Below are positions 36,201 through 46,355 of a stretch of 64,000 nucleotides of DNA, in pieces. This DNA comes from Monodelphis domestica (taxonomy: Eukaryota; Chordata; Mammalia; Didelphimorphia; Didelphidae): the NCBI RefSeq assembly GCF_027887165.1, contig NC_077229.1, positions 206,586,753 to 206,650,752 of the forward strand, in the 5' to 3' direction. How positions within the stretch are numbered: the stretch's first letter is position 1; every line of letters begins with the position of its first letter. The notes under the pieces were generated by a model, which saw nothing but the letters and a program-made list of their open reading frames with translations, made no database searches and had not been told where the DNA came from. Made by a program: the position numbers and the translations under genes.

Positions 36201-36212
36201 ACAACATCTTAG
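30152..36212 (+). CDS. EDN1: preproendothelin-1 (spliced, 214 aa)
   Basis: Encodes the precursor of endothelin-1, a secreted vasoconstrictor peptide acting on EDNRA and EDNRB. The joined exons give 214 residues (human 212). Residues 1-17 are a signal peptide ([17 protein letters not shown]). Furin-type RSKR sites end at residues 51 and 92. Mature ET-1 is 52-72, with four Cys in the CSC...C...C pattern (52, 54, 62, 66) and the conserved HLDIIW C-terminus. The ECE cleavage bond is Trp72-Ile73. Residues 109-123 form the endothelin-like repeat ([15 protein letters not shown]). Cys148 and Cys155 lie in the C-terminal propeptide. The start ATG is the first in the transcript and has A at -3 and G at +4. 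Leu7 in ET-1 (with Leu6 kept) separates it from both human ET-1 (Met7) and ET-2 (Trp6). Tyr-less residues 4-7 and Phe14 exclude ET-3. The open frame and intact Cys indicate a working gene. Confidence 0.95.
31698..31722. repeat. (C)n(A)n tract in EDN1 intron 1
   Basis: A C-run directly followed by an A-run, about 130 bases before exon 2. Low complexity, and likely length-variable. Confidence 0.85.
31853..32018 (+). CDS. EDN1: EDN1 exon 2 (mature endothelin-1)
   Basis: Acceptor after a pyrimidine tract (...ctctctcttag), donor gtgagt. It encodes residues 22-76 and two bases of Glu77: the prosegment ending RPRRSKR, all of mature ET-1 and the start of the big-ET extension (INTPE). The whole hormone lies in one exon, as in other vertebrate endothelin genes. 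Confidence 0.95.
32430..32660 (-). mobile_element. L3/MIR-like repeat in EDN1 intron 2
   Basis: 'aaatcatagcattttactggc', 'tcatttacagaggagaaaactaagacccag' and 'tttgaacccaagtcctttgcc' in antisense order. Ancient. Confidence 0.55.
33560..33718 (+). CDS. EDN1: EDN1 exon 3 (big-ET end, ET-like repeat)
   Basis: Acceptor ...aaacctag, donor gtgggt. It completes big ET-1 ([11 protein letters not shown] then RSKR) and encodes the endothelin-like sequence with its four Cys. The donor was chosen at 33719 because it keeps phase 2 and joins CTCTG to GG, giving Leu-Trp where human has Leu-Arg. Confidence 0.93.
33884..33997 (+). CDS. EDN1: EDN1 exon 4 (short form)
   Basis: Acceptor ...ctctcttag, donor gtaatt. 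It encodes residues 130-167 with the conserved KDC...KC...QQLV core. Reading on past the donor meets TAA at once, so the exon must end here. Relative to human it lacks about ten codons (SSEEHLRQTR) at its 3' end. Confidence 0.85.
34915..35110 (-). mobile_element. WALLSI-like SINE in EDN1 intron 4
   Basis: A-run then 'ccttaccttctgtcttagaatc', 'gggttaagtgacttgcccagggtcacacagctagg' and an end at 'ctgagccatctacctatccc'. Antisense to EDN1, about 920 bases after the exon 4 donor. Confidence 0.8.
35330..35550 (-). mobile_element. MIR in EDN1 intron 4
   Basis: 'gcaaagtcctttgtacagg', 'tattatccccattttacagatgagaaaact', 'cactatccattaagttac'. This is the typical antisense MIR order. A weaker plus-strand MIR fragment lies at 35180-35300. 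Confidence 0.65.
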
Positions 36213-37330
36213 TTAAGAGAGCTTTGTGGTTAATCCTCATGTACTCTGGCTGGCAAAGCATGGCAGTATCTTCCCTGCTTTGACCATTCTTCGTTCCAGA
36301 CTGGCAAAGGACTAGGGATCCTTGTTCCAAACATTCCAAGAAAGGTAGAGGAGTTCCTAAAATCTGTCTTCATTTGCTTCTGTTAGCAATGATAGCAATG
36401 AAAAGTTTTGCTCCTCCTCATCCAGGAATGTAAATGGATGGCTGACTAGAGGCCAATCTGGGAGAAAACAAAGGCTAAGTAATACATTAATTAGTGATAC
36501 ATCTGTCAGGAGGAGGAGAGGAGACAACACATTTGGATGGAGCTTCTGAAGAGAGGGTCCGAAGGGGAGTGTGTGTCTGACTCAAAAGTCTGGCAGATTT
36601 CAGGGAGAAACTCCAAAGCTCCATGAGAAGATTTTGTAAGGAATGCACAAATTGGAAACACATGCCATGGAGAGACACCCAAGTTAGAAATCAAAGATAT
36701 TGTTTTTCAATTCATAAAAATACAAAACTGAAAGAAACTGTACTACTGTATATCAGAATGTGTTTCATGAATACAACTCTACCTCACCTGTATTGCACTC
36801 CTGCAGAAGTATTTCACCACCTTATGTTGCCTTTACTTATTGTTCTCTGCTTCCCCCTTCTACCAGCTCCCAAATAAAACCCATACTCGGGCCTCATGGA
36901 AGTCCAGTTTGATCAGTAGTAGAAATCACAATCACATTTTAGTGATGATCCACTACGTTTAATGCATACAAGAAAAAGTCATCGAACTAGCTTCTACTCT
37001 TGGTTTCCTCTTTATTGTAAAACTGCTGATAAAGACTTCATGAAAAATGCTAAAAGGTGAAAATTGGGTATACTTTAGAGCAGTAAAATAATTTACTTTA
37101 TTGGAACTGGCTAATGGAGGTTGAATTAAATTTTGTGATGTACTTATTTTTTTATAGATATTTATATTCAGACAATTTATTCCTTATATTTACCATGTTA
37201 AATATATGTTGGGGCAGGCCATATTGGTCTATGCATGGTTTATGTATTTCTGAATGAAATTGAAATTGAGAAATGCTTTTTGCCTGTCAAGGTAACTGAC
37301 CTTAGAAATAAATATTTTTCCCTACTCGAC
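36071..37330 (+). CDS. EDN1: EDN1 exon 5 (C-terminus + 3'UTR)
   Basis: Acceptor ...cttaatag; coding 36071-36212, stop TAG 36210-36212. [13 protein letters not shown] aligns with human SETMRNSVKSSFH. The protein then ends [18 protein letters not shown], about a dozen residues longer than the human NRAHW end. The rest is a 3'UTR of about 1.1 kb. Confidence 0.88.
36331..36338 (+). promoter_or_regulatory. miR-1/206 seed site (8mer)
   Basis: ACATTCCA in the EDN1 3'UTR is the full 8mer complement of the miR-1/206 seed. EDN1 is a reported miR-1 target in human. Use in this species is inferred. Confidence 0.55.
36779..36786 (+). promoter_or_regulatory. let-7 seed site (8mer)
   Basis: CTACCTCA in the EDN1 3'UTR is the full let-7/miR-98 8mer. 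Six bases after it a TTGCACT (36793-36799) matches the miR-130/301 seed. Confidence 0.55.
37155..37195 (+). promoter_or_regulatory. AU-rich element, EDN1 3'UTR
   Basis: Three ATTTA pentamers (37160, 37175 and 37188) lie within 33 bases. Human EDN1 mRNA is short-lived through AU-rich elements in its 3'UTR; the same role here is an inference. Confidence 0.6.
37307..37312 (+). terminator. EDN1: EDN1 polyadenylation signal AATAAA
   Basis: The AATAAA follows a stretch resembling the human 3'UTR end ('aaatgctttttgcctgtcaagg'). A GT/T-rich downstream element ('ctggtctgatgttattgtttt') begins about 15 bases later, placing cleavage near 37325-37330. Confidence 0.85.
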
Positions 37331-37741
37331 TGGTCTGATGTTATTGTTTTGTAATTCTCATAAACAAGTAAAACTTGTAAAAGGCAGGAAGAGGATATAA
37401 ATTAAAGAACCTTTTGTTCCTAGGGTGACTTGGTCCTGTAACTTTTCTAAGGAAATAACAATTGGATTAATATTTTAAATTCTTTCAGTCTTTTCTATAA
37501 AAATCTTGGTCTTTGTAGTGAAAGAAGATTGTGAAGAAATAATATAGAATTGGCACTAGCTTCAGCAGCTTTCAGTCTCCACCTCCCCAGATGAATGGTG
37601 TTGAGAGAACTGAATTGTGGCTTAGCTTAAAGCATTTCCACCACTCATTTTTAACTTTGGCTTACTGTGGTATGTATAGTCTTTGCTCAACACATAATTG
37701 TTAATGGTAATTGCCAGTTCCATAGGGATAAGGCAGTTGGT

Positions 37742-37965
37742 GAAAGTTATTGTTCCTGGAGGTGAGGTGGCTCAAAAGATAGAGCCAGGCTGGGAGAAGG
37801 GAGATCCTGGGATCAAATGTGATTTCAGACACTTATTAGCTGTGTTACCCTGGACAAGTCACATAACCTCAATTGCCTAGCCCATAACTCTTTTGCCTTA
37901 GTACTGATACTTAGTATCAATTCTAAGACTAGGTAGAAGTTAAAAAAAAAATAAAAGAAAGTTAC
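37742..37965 (+). mobile_element. WALLSI-like SINE
   Basis: Plus-strand copy: 'ggaggtgaggtggctcaaaag', 'ttaccctggacaagtcacataacctcaattgcctagccc', and the end 'attctaagactaggtagaag' plus A-run. About 400 bases downstream of EDN1. Confidence 0.75.
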
Positions 37966-38009
37966 TGATCAAAGTCCAGCACCATTATCAAAGGGAACAT
38001 CTTCAATTG

Positions 38010-38164
38010 TCAATAATCAGTCAATTAACAAGCAGGTAGAGCTTGGATGCTGAGGATACAAATGTAAAAGTAAGATACTCCTTGGCCTCAAGAAATTCAC
38101 ATTTTATGGGATGGTGAGGGCAGGATTGGGGGCTGTATCTTCACAGCTAATATAGAACATGTAT

Positions 38165-38261
<97 letters not shown>

Positions 38262-39050
38262 TGTACATACACCCAAAGGAAATTGGTGGAGGAACTCTAT
38301 CAGTTTGGGGAGGGAGCATCAAAAATGGGCTCTTGAAGAAGATGGGACTTGAGCTGAGTCTTGAAGGGAGCTAGAGGTTCCCAAGGGTTGAGGCCTGGGG
38401 GAAGAGCATTACAGGTCAGTCTATGCAAAGGAAAGGAAGTAGAGAATGGAATGGAATGTGGAGGGAATGTAAGGGAATGTAATCATCTTAGAAAGATAGA
38501 CTAGAGCCAAATTGTGAAGGGATTTAGATGCCAAAAAGAGGAGTTTCCCAAAAGACAAAGGGGAACTTTTGAAGTAAAGGGTGTGGAATATCATTGTCCC
38601 ACTTGCTTTAGGACTATTAAATGAGCAGCTCTGTGGAAGACAGATGAGAAAGGAGAAAGGCTTGAGAGAGGAATATTTATTAGAAGAGTATTGCAATAAT
38701 CCAAGTGAGTGAGAAGTGATGATGGCCTACACTAGGATGCTATTTGAGCAAGAGGGTGAATAAAAATGAAGAGATAAGGATAGGAAACTAGGTGGTTGGA
38801 AGAGTGCTGGTGCCCTAGAAAGAAATAGTGAAAATTAGGAAGGCAGACGGGTTTAAAGAGAGAGAAAATGAATTCTCTTTTAGATGTATTGGATTTGAAA
38901 TTCCTATACAACATCCTGAATTAGATATTGATCAGGCAGTTGGAAATTTGGGACTGAAGCTCAAGAGGGAGATTAGGGCTACATATGCAGCTTTGGGAGA
39001 CATCTGCAGAGATGATAATTTAAATTTAGGGGCTGATAAGATCACCATTT
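38010..39050 (-). mobile_element. L2 copy, about 1 kb
   Basis: Antisense L2 from the 3' terminus ('aatcagtcaattaacaagcagg') through 'gaagggatttagatgccaaa' and 'gtattgcaataatccaagtgag' to 'ggcagttggaaatttgggactgaagctcaagaggg'. A (GA)n repeat has expanded inside it. Confidence 0.75.
38162..38258. repeat. (GA)n microsatellite, about 95 bp
   Basis: Nearly pure GA repeat with one early interruption. The arginine/glutamate and leucine/serine ORFs across it are artefacts. Confidence 0.95.
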
Positions 39051-39735
39051 TCACTTTCCTTCAAATATCATTTCTTTAGACTTAGTTTGTAGTTCTGGGA
39101 AATGTGTCAAGAAAGCACAACTCAACACATGTGGAATTACTTATTGTTTTAACAAACATGTTGTACCCAATGTATAACAAATTCTGTGGCAAGATAAAAT
39201 CATTAAAGGTGTAGTTTAGGGATGGATTGTTGCATGCAATATAGAGCATGAGTGGATCCCTGTTAATTTATGATGACACCTGTGTTTTGGCTGGGATACT
39301 TCCCATGTAGCTAAGCCTGTATTCTGACCACTTCTTGCTGATGCCAAACATGCTCTGACTTTTTGTTGAAAGTCATGCATATCTAATGTTTAAAACTGTG
39401 GTTAGGCCCAGAATCCTGGGGCACTTCACCCTCTCCTTCTTCATTAAGGACCTCTTCCATAACTAGACCCATACACATGATCCAAATTGTGTTTAGTTCT
39501 GGAGGAGTATGACCACCTAAAAGAAGGGTCAGGCTCTTTTTTCCCCTACAACTCTACCCTCTTGTCGCAGGGGAAAGTAACTTAAAACCTGGGTTTTGAC
39601 TCATATTTAGAGTGTCCCTGAAGAACGGAGTAGAATTGTATTCAATGTACAATGTAAAGCAGTTATGGGACAGGCATTAATTTCCTACACACAAAATAAA
39701 TGTTTGACCCCAAAGCCTTTCACAAGCAAACATAG
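39051..39735. other. intergenic, nothing recognised
   Basis: No gene or repeat was recognised. Confidence 0.4.
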
Positions 39736-39739
39736 ACAG

Positions 39740-39995
39740 AAAAGCTATTTTCTGCTTAGAGGCAACTAGGTGTCTCAGTGGAGTGAACTCTAGGCCTGGA
39801 GTCAGGAAGAACTGAATTAAAATCTGACTTCAGACATTTATTGGATGTGTGACTCTGGGCAAGTCATTTAACCTCTGTTTGCCTTAATCCACTGGAGAAG
39901 GAAGTGGAAAACCACTGTAGTATCTCCATGGATAGTGTTGGTGTGATATTGTTCATGGAGTCTTGAAGAGCCCAACAAGAAGGAACATCAACAAA
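39740..39995 (+). mobile_element. Mar1-like SINE
   Basis: 'gaggcaactaggtgtctcagtgg', 'gtgactctgggcaagtcatttaacctctg' and 'ggagaaggaagtggaaaaccac', with a degraded RTE-like tail. Complete but old. Confidence 0.75.
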
Positions 39996-40629
39996 AGAGA
40001 TTGATAATTAAAACTGTAAAAACAAACATTTGTCAGGGACTGGTGAATAAGCATTTTATATTTCACCCCAGCTCTGCACTGATCTCTTCAAGATAGATGT
40101 CTTCTGGCAAGGAGCCTGTCCAGGGACTGAGTTCATCTTCCCAATGGTGGTTATCTTTACAAAGAGTAATGGATTTGTTGCCAGGAATTCTTTTCAAGTG
40201 TAGCCATCTCTCATATAGATTCTCTGGGTCCCTCAAAATCACATTTGCCTCCTGAATAGGACATTTCCCTTTAAAAATCATACTAAGACTTCAACTCTTC
40301 TTTCTCAGTGGCCAATAAGAGAAAGGCTTTGTATCATTGAGTACCCATGACTGGTCAGGGAGTTCATGATTCCAACAGTACTCAAATGCTATGCTAGGAT
40401 ACAATTTCAACTGGAATCAGAAAGGGAAGCTCTGTGCATGCCTTAATATACTTGACCAGAAAAATTCATGATCTGCCCTTTGGAAACTATGACTAGAGTG
40501 GAAGGTGCTATGTCAAAGAGGATGGAACACTGACCTAGCCTTTCTCTCTCTTTCTCCCTGTCTGCCAAGGATGTCTCCCATAGGATGGGGTGAGTTTGTG
40601 GTGATGGAGGGGAATCCCTCTTTTCCTCT

Positions 40630-41350
40630 GTGAAAAGGAATTCTTTATTCTTTTTGTCTATTTTGAGTTAATACTAACTTAAATACCCTACTTAATACCT
40701 CACCAGACTGTGAAGTATGAATCAGACTTTCTTTTAGTGCCCCTACTTAGTACCTCACCAGATACTAAGTAAGAATGTTCACAAGTCATTTGCTAAAGTT
40801 GGTAACTCAATCAGTCAGGAAATTGTGAATCCTTTTGATAAGAGTTTATAAACCTCCAGAGGATGAGAAGTGGATCCCACAAGACACTGCCCTTCTGGGC
40901 AGTGCTATACAATTTGAAAGTTGTGATTGGCCCCTATGAAGAGGGGAAGGGACAAGCAGTCACTATAAAAGTCCTGAATTCCTGGGACTAGAGGTCAACT
41001 TCAGGAGTCATCCTTGACAAGTTGTATTCAGCCTAACTGCCTCATGGAGGGAACTTGGGCAAGTGAATAGTTGACTTTCATTTCCTGACTTCTGGAGAGA
41101 GATTAAGACTAGTTGAGATAACAAATTGTGCAGGACTGAGTTGAGCCCTGGAGCAATATTTAGTGTGAAAGGCTAATATTTTTCCTACACTCTTTTTGTA
41201 TTTCTCAATTTTCACTCTCTATACCTATTTTGTAAATAAAATCTATTGAAAGCCATTTTGACTTGGGCTATAATATTTTAAATCGGTGACTACCATATTA
41301 TTTATAATCTTCATATATTTTAGTCAAACCCTTAATTTTAATTCCTTACA
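40630..41350 (+). mobile_element. LTR-like element, probable solo LTR
   Basis: The layout resembles an LTR: a promoter-like 'cactataaaagtcc' near 40963, then about 270 bases on an AATAAA (41236) in 'ttgtaaataaaatctattg', then a short end region containing 'ggtgactacca'. No internal retroviral sequence adjoins it. Ends and family are uncertain and no target duplication was found. Confidence 0.45.
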
Positions 41351-42469
41351 CCACCTTGGTAACTATGGTGGTTTCTGTCATATAGCAGCAAGAACATGTC
41401 CTTGTCTAGGTGAACCTGAGACTGAATTTCAGGGACCTAGGTGTCTCTGTTGCTTTGTTTGTCTCTCCCAGAATGGCAATCCTGATATGGATATTCATAG
41501 CATGGGGGCAACTTCATGAGTTTGAGAGATCCCAAATCTCTGGAGGTTAGTTTCCCAGTAATAAGGCTTCTTTGAAGTAACCTCTTGGAGATGACCACCA
41601 CCAGGTGAATATTACAGATAAAAAAAAAAGCTAACTCAAAACCATAACCTTGAATGAATTGTGGTATACATTTAAGATGAAAGTGAATGCCTGTTCAGTA
41701 GTCCCATAAGTTCACATCTTGGCAAAGTATAATGGAAGTTATGACTTATTGTTTGGTATTTTAAATTTTGTCAGTGTAGGTTTATGTGTCTTTTATGTTT
41801 TAAGCATGGCTTTGTGGTAGAGGAAATAAATAGTTGTCCTATACATAATCTATTTTATACATGGAACATCTTTCTAGAAGGAATCTTATTACTTTGAAGG
41901 GTTAACAAGTTGTCCTTAAAATTATTGCCTCCATATTTGCATCTCCCACTCAATTCTGAATTCATTTCATTCTGGCTTCTGATAACTAGAAGACTGAAAA
42001 TGCTATGCTCAAGGTCACCAATGTTCTTTTTATTGATATAATGGCCTTTTGTCAATCCTTGGCCTTCTTGCATTTGGCACTGTTGAGTAGTTCTTCTCTT
42101 GATCTTCCCTAGTTCTTGAGGTTCTATTCTGTTTTTTTTTCTACCTTTCAGACCAATTGTCCTCTATCTCCTTTTAAGTTCATTATCTATGATACATACT
42201 CTACATATGAGTATACCCCAGGGCTCCAAGGTGAGTTCTCTTTTCTTTTCTCTCTACACTTTTCTTCTTTGTGATCCCCTAGATTCATTCTAGATTTGGA
42301 TTCATTTATACAGGGTGACTCCTAGATGTATGTACTATATTTCTTCTGAGCTCCAATCCCACCCTTCCAACTGAATGTTGAACATCTATATCTGGATGCC
42401 ACAGTTATCTCAAATTGAAGCACAGATAGTTGCTGCTGCTGATGATATATAGATGGATCGACAGAAGGA

Positions 42470-43605
42470 TAGAACATTTAAGCAGTGGATAGAGTACTGG
42501 ACCTACAATCAGGAAGACTCATCTTCCTGAGTTCAAGTCTGGCCTTAGACACTAGTTATATGATTCTGGGTAAGTCACCTAATGCTCTTTGTCTCAGTTT
42601 CCTCATTTGTAAAATGAGTTCAAGAAGGAAATGAAGAACCACTCTAGTGTCTTTTCTAATAAAACCCCAAATGGTGTCATGAAGAGTAGTTAGTGTGAAC
42701 CTTAAAAATTCTCAGACCCTACTTCATAAGGTTTGGTTAAGACCATTCCCCACTTTAAACAATAAAGGAACTTAGATCAGGAATGTGAAGACCTCTACTC
42801 CACCCCTACTTAAGCCTGCTTTAGGGAAAGAAACTCTTTGCTGAACAATGAAAAATACTTAAACCCATACTTATAGTAAGGCAAAAGTTCTTAAGCTGTG
42901 CCTATTTTTAGATCTAATACAAAAGGTTGCTAAGTACCTATAAAGGTCAGACAACTTGTGATTTTACAAGAAGCAAAGAGGTGAGAACTTACTCAGAGGT
43001 TTTCTGGTGTGAACTTAATAAAAAAATTAAGCCTTCTTAGGTGTGAATTAAGAATGGTCTGTCCTTTGGAAAATGTCTACTGGGATTGGTAGATGTGAGA
43101 ACTTAGGGGAGGTGACACAGGAGAACATTCCCTTTAAATGGAGAGGCTCAAGGCAGTCTCAGGGATGTCAGAAGAATCTCTCTCTGGAGATGGAGCTGGC
43201 TGAACTGGTGTCTCTCTGAACACTAGAATCTTTGTTTGGACAAATCTTGTGGTGAGTGGATAAAAGACTGACTGATCTTTCTCTTAGGGCTTGGGCCTGG
43301 GCTGGCCTGGGCCGGCCTATCTTTTTCTCATTATTTCCTTTTTCTCTCTCTCTCTCCCTTTCTTTAATTCCTCATTTGTATTAATTAAAATCTCAGAAAA
43401 CCCAGCTGACTTGGGTATATTTAATAATTGGGAATTTTCCCTGGCGACCACCTTATATATTGATTTTAAACAAGACACTGTCTTGAAACCATATTTTCTG
43501 CGGTCACAATATTAACAACCACTCTTATATCTACTACAGTTTATGTCTTCCACTATTTTAATTATTACATTAGCCAGGACTGAAATGATTCAATAACAAC
43601 AAAAT
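42470..43605 (+). mobile_element. Mar1-like SINE split by an LTR
   Basis: The 5' part (42470-42693) ends in 'caaatggtgtcatgaagagtag'. The remaining tail ('gactgaaatgattcaataacaac') resumes at 43574 after the LTR. Together they make one complete SINE with an RTE-like tail. Confidence 0.75.
42694..43569 (+). mobile_element. solo LTR, ERV1-like
   Basis: 876 bases with TG...CA ends (TGTGAACC...TTACA), flanked by a 4-base target duplication TTAG (42690-42693 and 43570-43573). It lies within a SINE. Blocks shared with 13281-14190 show that both belong to one family. Four-base duplications are typical of gammaretrovirus-like (ERV1) integration. It is a fossil without internal genes, younger than the SINE it entered. 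Confidence 0.85.
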
Positions 43606-43875
43606 ACATTAGACACTGGCCTAAGTACTAAGGGTATAAATAAAAGTAAACAAGAGAGTCCTTGAGGAGCTTATATTTTTAATGAGGAGGGGGAAGACAA
43701 CTATTAAATAGAACCAGGAAAGGGAGGGGGATATGGAATGGCAACTAGTTATATGGAGAAATCTGGATCCCAGCAAGATAAGAGAAAAGCTCCTCCATAA
43801 GGGCTCTCCTTGCCTCCCATAAGCAGGGTCCAAGGTTGCTAAGTGGGTCCTAGATGTCAGAAGCACAGGAACCAT
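43606..43875 (-). mobile_element. L2 3' end scrap
   Basis: 'acactggcctaagtactaagggtataaa' and 'agtccttgaggagcttata' are the antisense L2 terminus, here lying within a sense L2. Confidence 0.55.
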
Positions 43876-44137
43876 GGTTTTATCTTCAAAACAGAACTAA
43901 TTTTCTTTCTTCCAAATCCCATCCTTCTTTCTACCTTCCATATTTCTACTCAAGTAACACTATTCTTCCTGTCACTTAGATTCTCAGCCTAGGAATTATC
44001 CTTAACTCTTCTCTTTAATTCATTCCTCATATCCAATCAATTATGAAGACTTATTGATTCCATCTTCTCAAGGTCTCTTATATCTGCCCTTTTTCTCTAC
44101 TTACACCACCACCACCACCCTAATTCAGGGATAGATC

Positions 44138-44332
44138 ACCTTTAAAAAAATAAAAAAGTAAAACCTTACCTTTTATTGTAGGTCAGTTCTAAGACAGAAG
44201 AGTAGCTAAGGCTAGGTAAATGAAGTTAAGTCCACAATCATGTAGCTAGGAAATGCCTGAGGCCAGATTTGAACTTAGAATCTCCCAACTCCAGGCCTGG
44301 TTCCTTATCCACTGAGCTACCTAGCTACCCCT
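44138..44332 (-). mobile_element. WALLSI-like SINE
   Basis: A-rich start, 'aaaccttaccttttattgtagg', 'aggaaatgcctgaggccagatttgaac' and an end in 'ccactgagctacctagctacccc'. Inserted in the L2. Confidence 0.75.
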
Positions 44333-44775
44333 CCTCATCAATTCTTTTCCAGACTATTGCAATAGTTCAATTACTGCCATTTGGTCTCCCTGTTTCTAAT
44401 TTCTCCCTTGTCAGATCCCTCCTCCACACGGGCAACAAATGTGTATTCCTAAAGTACAAATCTTTTTCCCTGATCAAGAAGCTCTACTGGCTCCCTATTG
44501 ATTTTAGGACAAAATGCAAACTCTTCATCATTTAAAGCCCTCCACAATCTGGTCCAAGTCCATTTCCCCAAACGGATTACTTTTTTCTTCTTTTCATACC
44601 CTCAGGACTTTGGTCAAACCTGCCTAGTTGAAATTCTCTTTATACAACATCCCATTTCTTACCATGATATCACTTCCTCACTCCTACCTCTTGGAACATC
44701 TGATATCCTACAAGGCTGAATTCTAATGCTACTTCTTTGGTTTACTCTTTGACCCTTTCCTCAGCTATTAGGCTA

Positions 44776-45334
44776 TTTCTGGAGTGGGGTAGACAGCCAA
44801 AGGTATCAGAACAATAGGATTGTAGCTCTGGAGAGCAGATCAGAGGGCTCCAGGTGATGTCTATAGAAAAGGTCAGAGTTTTCCCTGGTATATACCAGCA
44901 ATAGAGAGCATAAACATGACCTTGAAATTTGAGATAAGAGCTCTTTACTGGAGATAGAGTGCAGAGGTTTTTGTTTGTTTGTGTGTTTTTTAGGCTTTAC
45001 TGTGAGTGAAAGTCAAGTCCCATTAAGGGTAATGAGTTAGGATGTTGAGATACTGGAGCTAGTTCCTGTGTTATTCAGTCCAGATGTTTTGTAGGGGAAC
45101 TTGAAGAAAGAGTTTGGGAGAGGGGCTTACTTTAGCCTTGTTGGTCATCAGGGAGGACTATTACAACCTCCCAGAAGAGCATAATGAAGAGTAGAGTATA
45201 CTCTAATGGCTTAAGGACAGACAAGCCATGAAATGGGTAAAAGGAGAAGCATAAGAGGGCTAGATGTTGTGTAGATTTTTAAAGGATACCCACCATTCAC
45301 AGCATACTAGTGTCAATGTATCACATAAGCATTG
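44776..45334. other. unidentified insertion in L2
   Basis: About 560 bases that interrupt the L2 and match none of the repeats I recognise. It contains a (TTTG)n stretch at about 44971-44983. It could be an LTR or an older transposon. Confidence 0.4.
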
Positions 45335-45547
45335 TACACATTATGTCCTTTAAATAGCCTTTCTTGATTCTTCCAGTTATTAGTGTCCACCTATTAAGCC
45401 ACTGTGTATTTTTGTAAATATCTTGTATTTGTTTATCTGGGGCTTTTTTGTATTTTTCCTAGAAGAATATACGATCCTTGAGAACAGGGACTATATCACT
45501 TTTGTACAGCCATACAGGAAGTCACATGAATTTCTTGGTTTCCTGGT

Positions 45548-46318
45548 GCCTATAAAATGTATGTGGATAACATACTATAATTTATTCAGTGTGCAATGGG
45601 ATTATGTCTATAAAACAATGTATGTACCTTAATTAAAAATATTTTATTGCTAAAAATGCTCTTGATCATCTGAGCCTTCAGCAAGATCTTGCCTCAGTGT
45701 TACTGCTTGCTGACTGATCAGGATGGTGGCCTCTGAATTGCTGTGACATTTAAAATAAGACAATGGTGACGTTTGAAATATTAATTGATGCTTCTTTTCA
45801 TTAAAGATTTCTCTTTAGCATGTGAGGTTGTTTGACATTATTTTACCCACATTAGAGCTTTTTTCAAAATTGGAGTCAATCCTCTCGAACCCTGCTTCTG
45901 CTTAATCAACTAAGTTTATGTAATATTTTTCAATATGGTTATATCTTGGGGAATAGGGAGACCCACAGAGACAGAAAGAGTTGGGGAAACAGTCCATCTG
46001 AGATGCAGTCAGAAAACATGCAATATTTATTGAATAGGTTTGCTATTTTTAAATGGGTGTGGTCCACAGTCTCAAAACAATTCCAGTAGTAGCAATAAGA
46101 TTGCTGATCATAGATCAGCATAACAAATATAATAATAATGAAAAAGTTTGAAATAGTGTGAGAATTATCAAAATATGATGTAGACACAATGACAAGGGTT
46201 GGAAAAGTGGTGCCAGTAGACTTGTTTGGTGTAGGGTTGTTACAAACATTCAGTTTGTAAGGAATGTATTATTTTCAAAGTACAACAAAATGAGGGGAGG
46301 CTGTATTTGTATCCCTGG
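45548..46318 (-). mobile_element. Tigger1-like DNA transposon, internally deleted
   Basis: The left part (to about 45935) matches the antisense transposase end of a Tigger1-type pogo/Tc1 element: 'tttattgctaaaaatgct', 'catctgagccttcagcaag', 'aaagatttctctttagcatg', 'attggagtcaatcctctcgaaccc'. It then jumps to the non-coding end: 'ggggaatagggag', 'aataataatgaaaaagtttgaaat', 'caaaatgaggggaggctgta'. The junction near 45930 replaces most of the transposase gene. The right end resembles the Tigger inverted repeat next to a TA target. Confidence 0.75.
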
Positions 46319-46355
46319 CACCTTGAACAGTATTTGGCACGCAGTTGGCAATCAT

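Larger units (their letters stand above)
29885..37330 (+). other. EDN1: EDN1 transcription unit
   Basis: Predicted transcript from about 30 bases below the TATA box to about 20 bases after the AATAAA at 37307. It has five exons. The 5'UTR of about 267 bases contains no upstream ATG. Introns are 30216-31852, 32019-33559, 33719-33883 and 33998-36070, all GT...AG. The exon number and the split positions in the signal peptide, in the big endothelin Glu codon and in the endothelin-like domain follow the human gene. The start and cleavage points are estimates. Confidence 0.88.

Noticed and set aside
30152-36212. Calling the gene EDN2 because of Leu7
   Set aside because: Residue 6 is Leu, not the Trp of ET-2, and the promoter, signal peptide, big-ET extension and 3'UTR all resemble EDN1.
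38104-38374. Leu-Ser and Arg-Glu repeat ORFs
   Set aside because: Translations of the (GA)n microsatellite.
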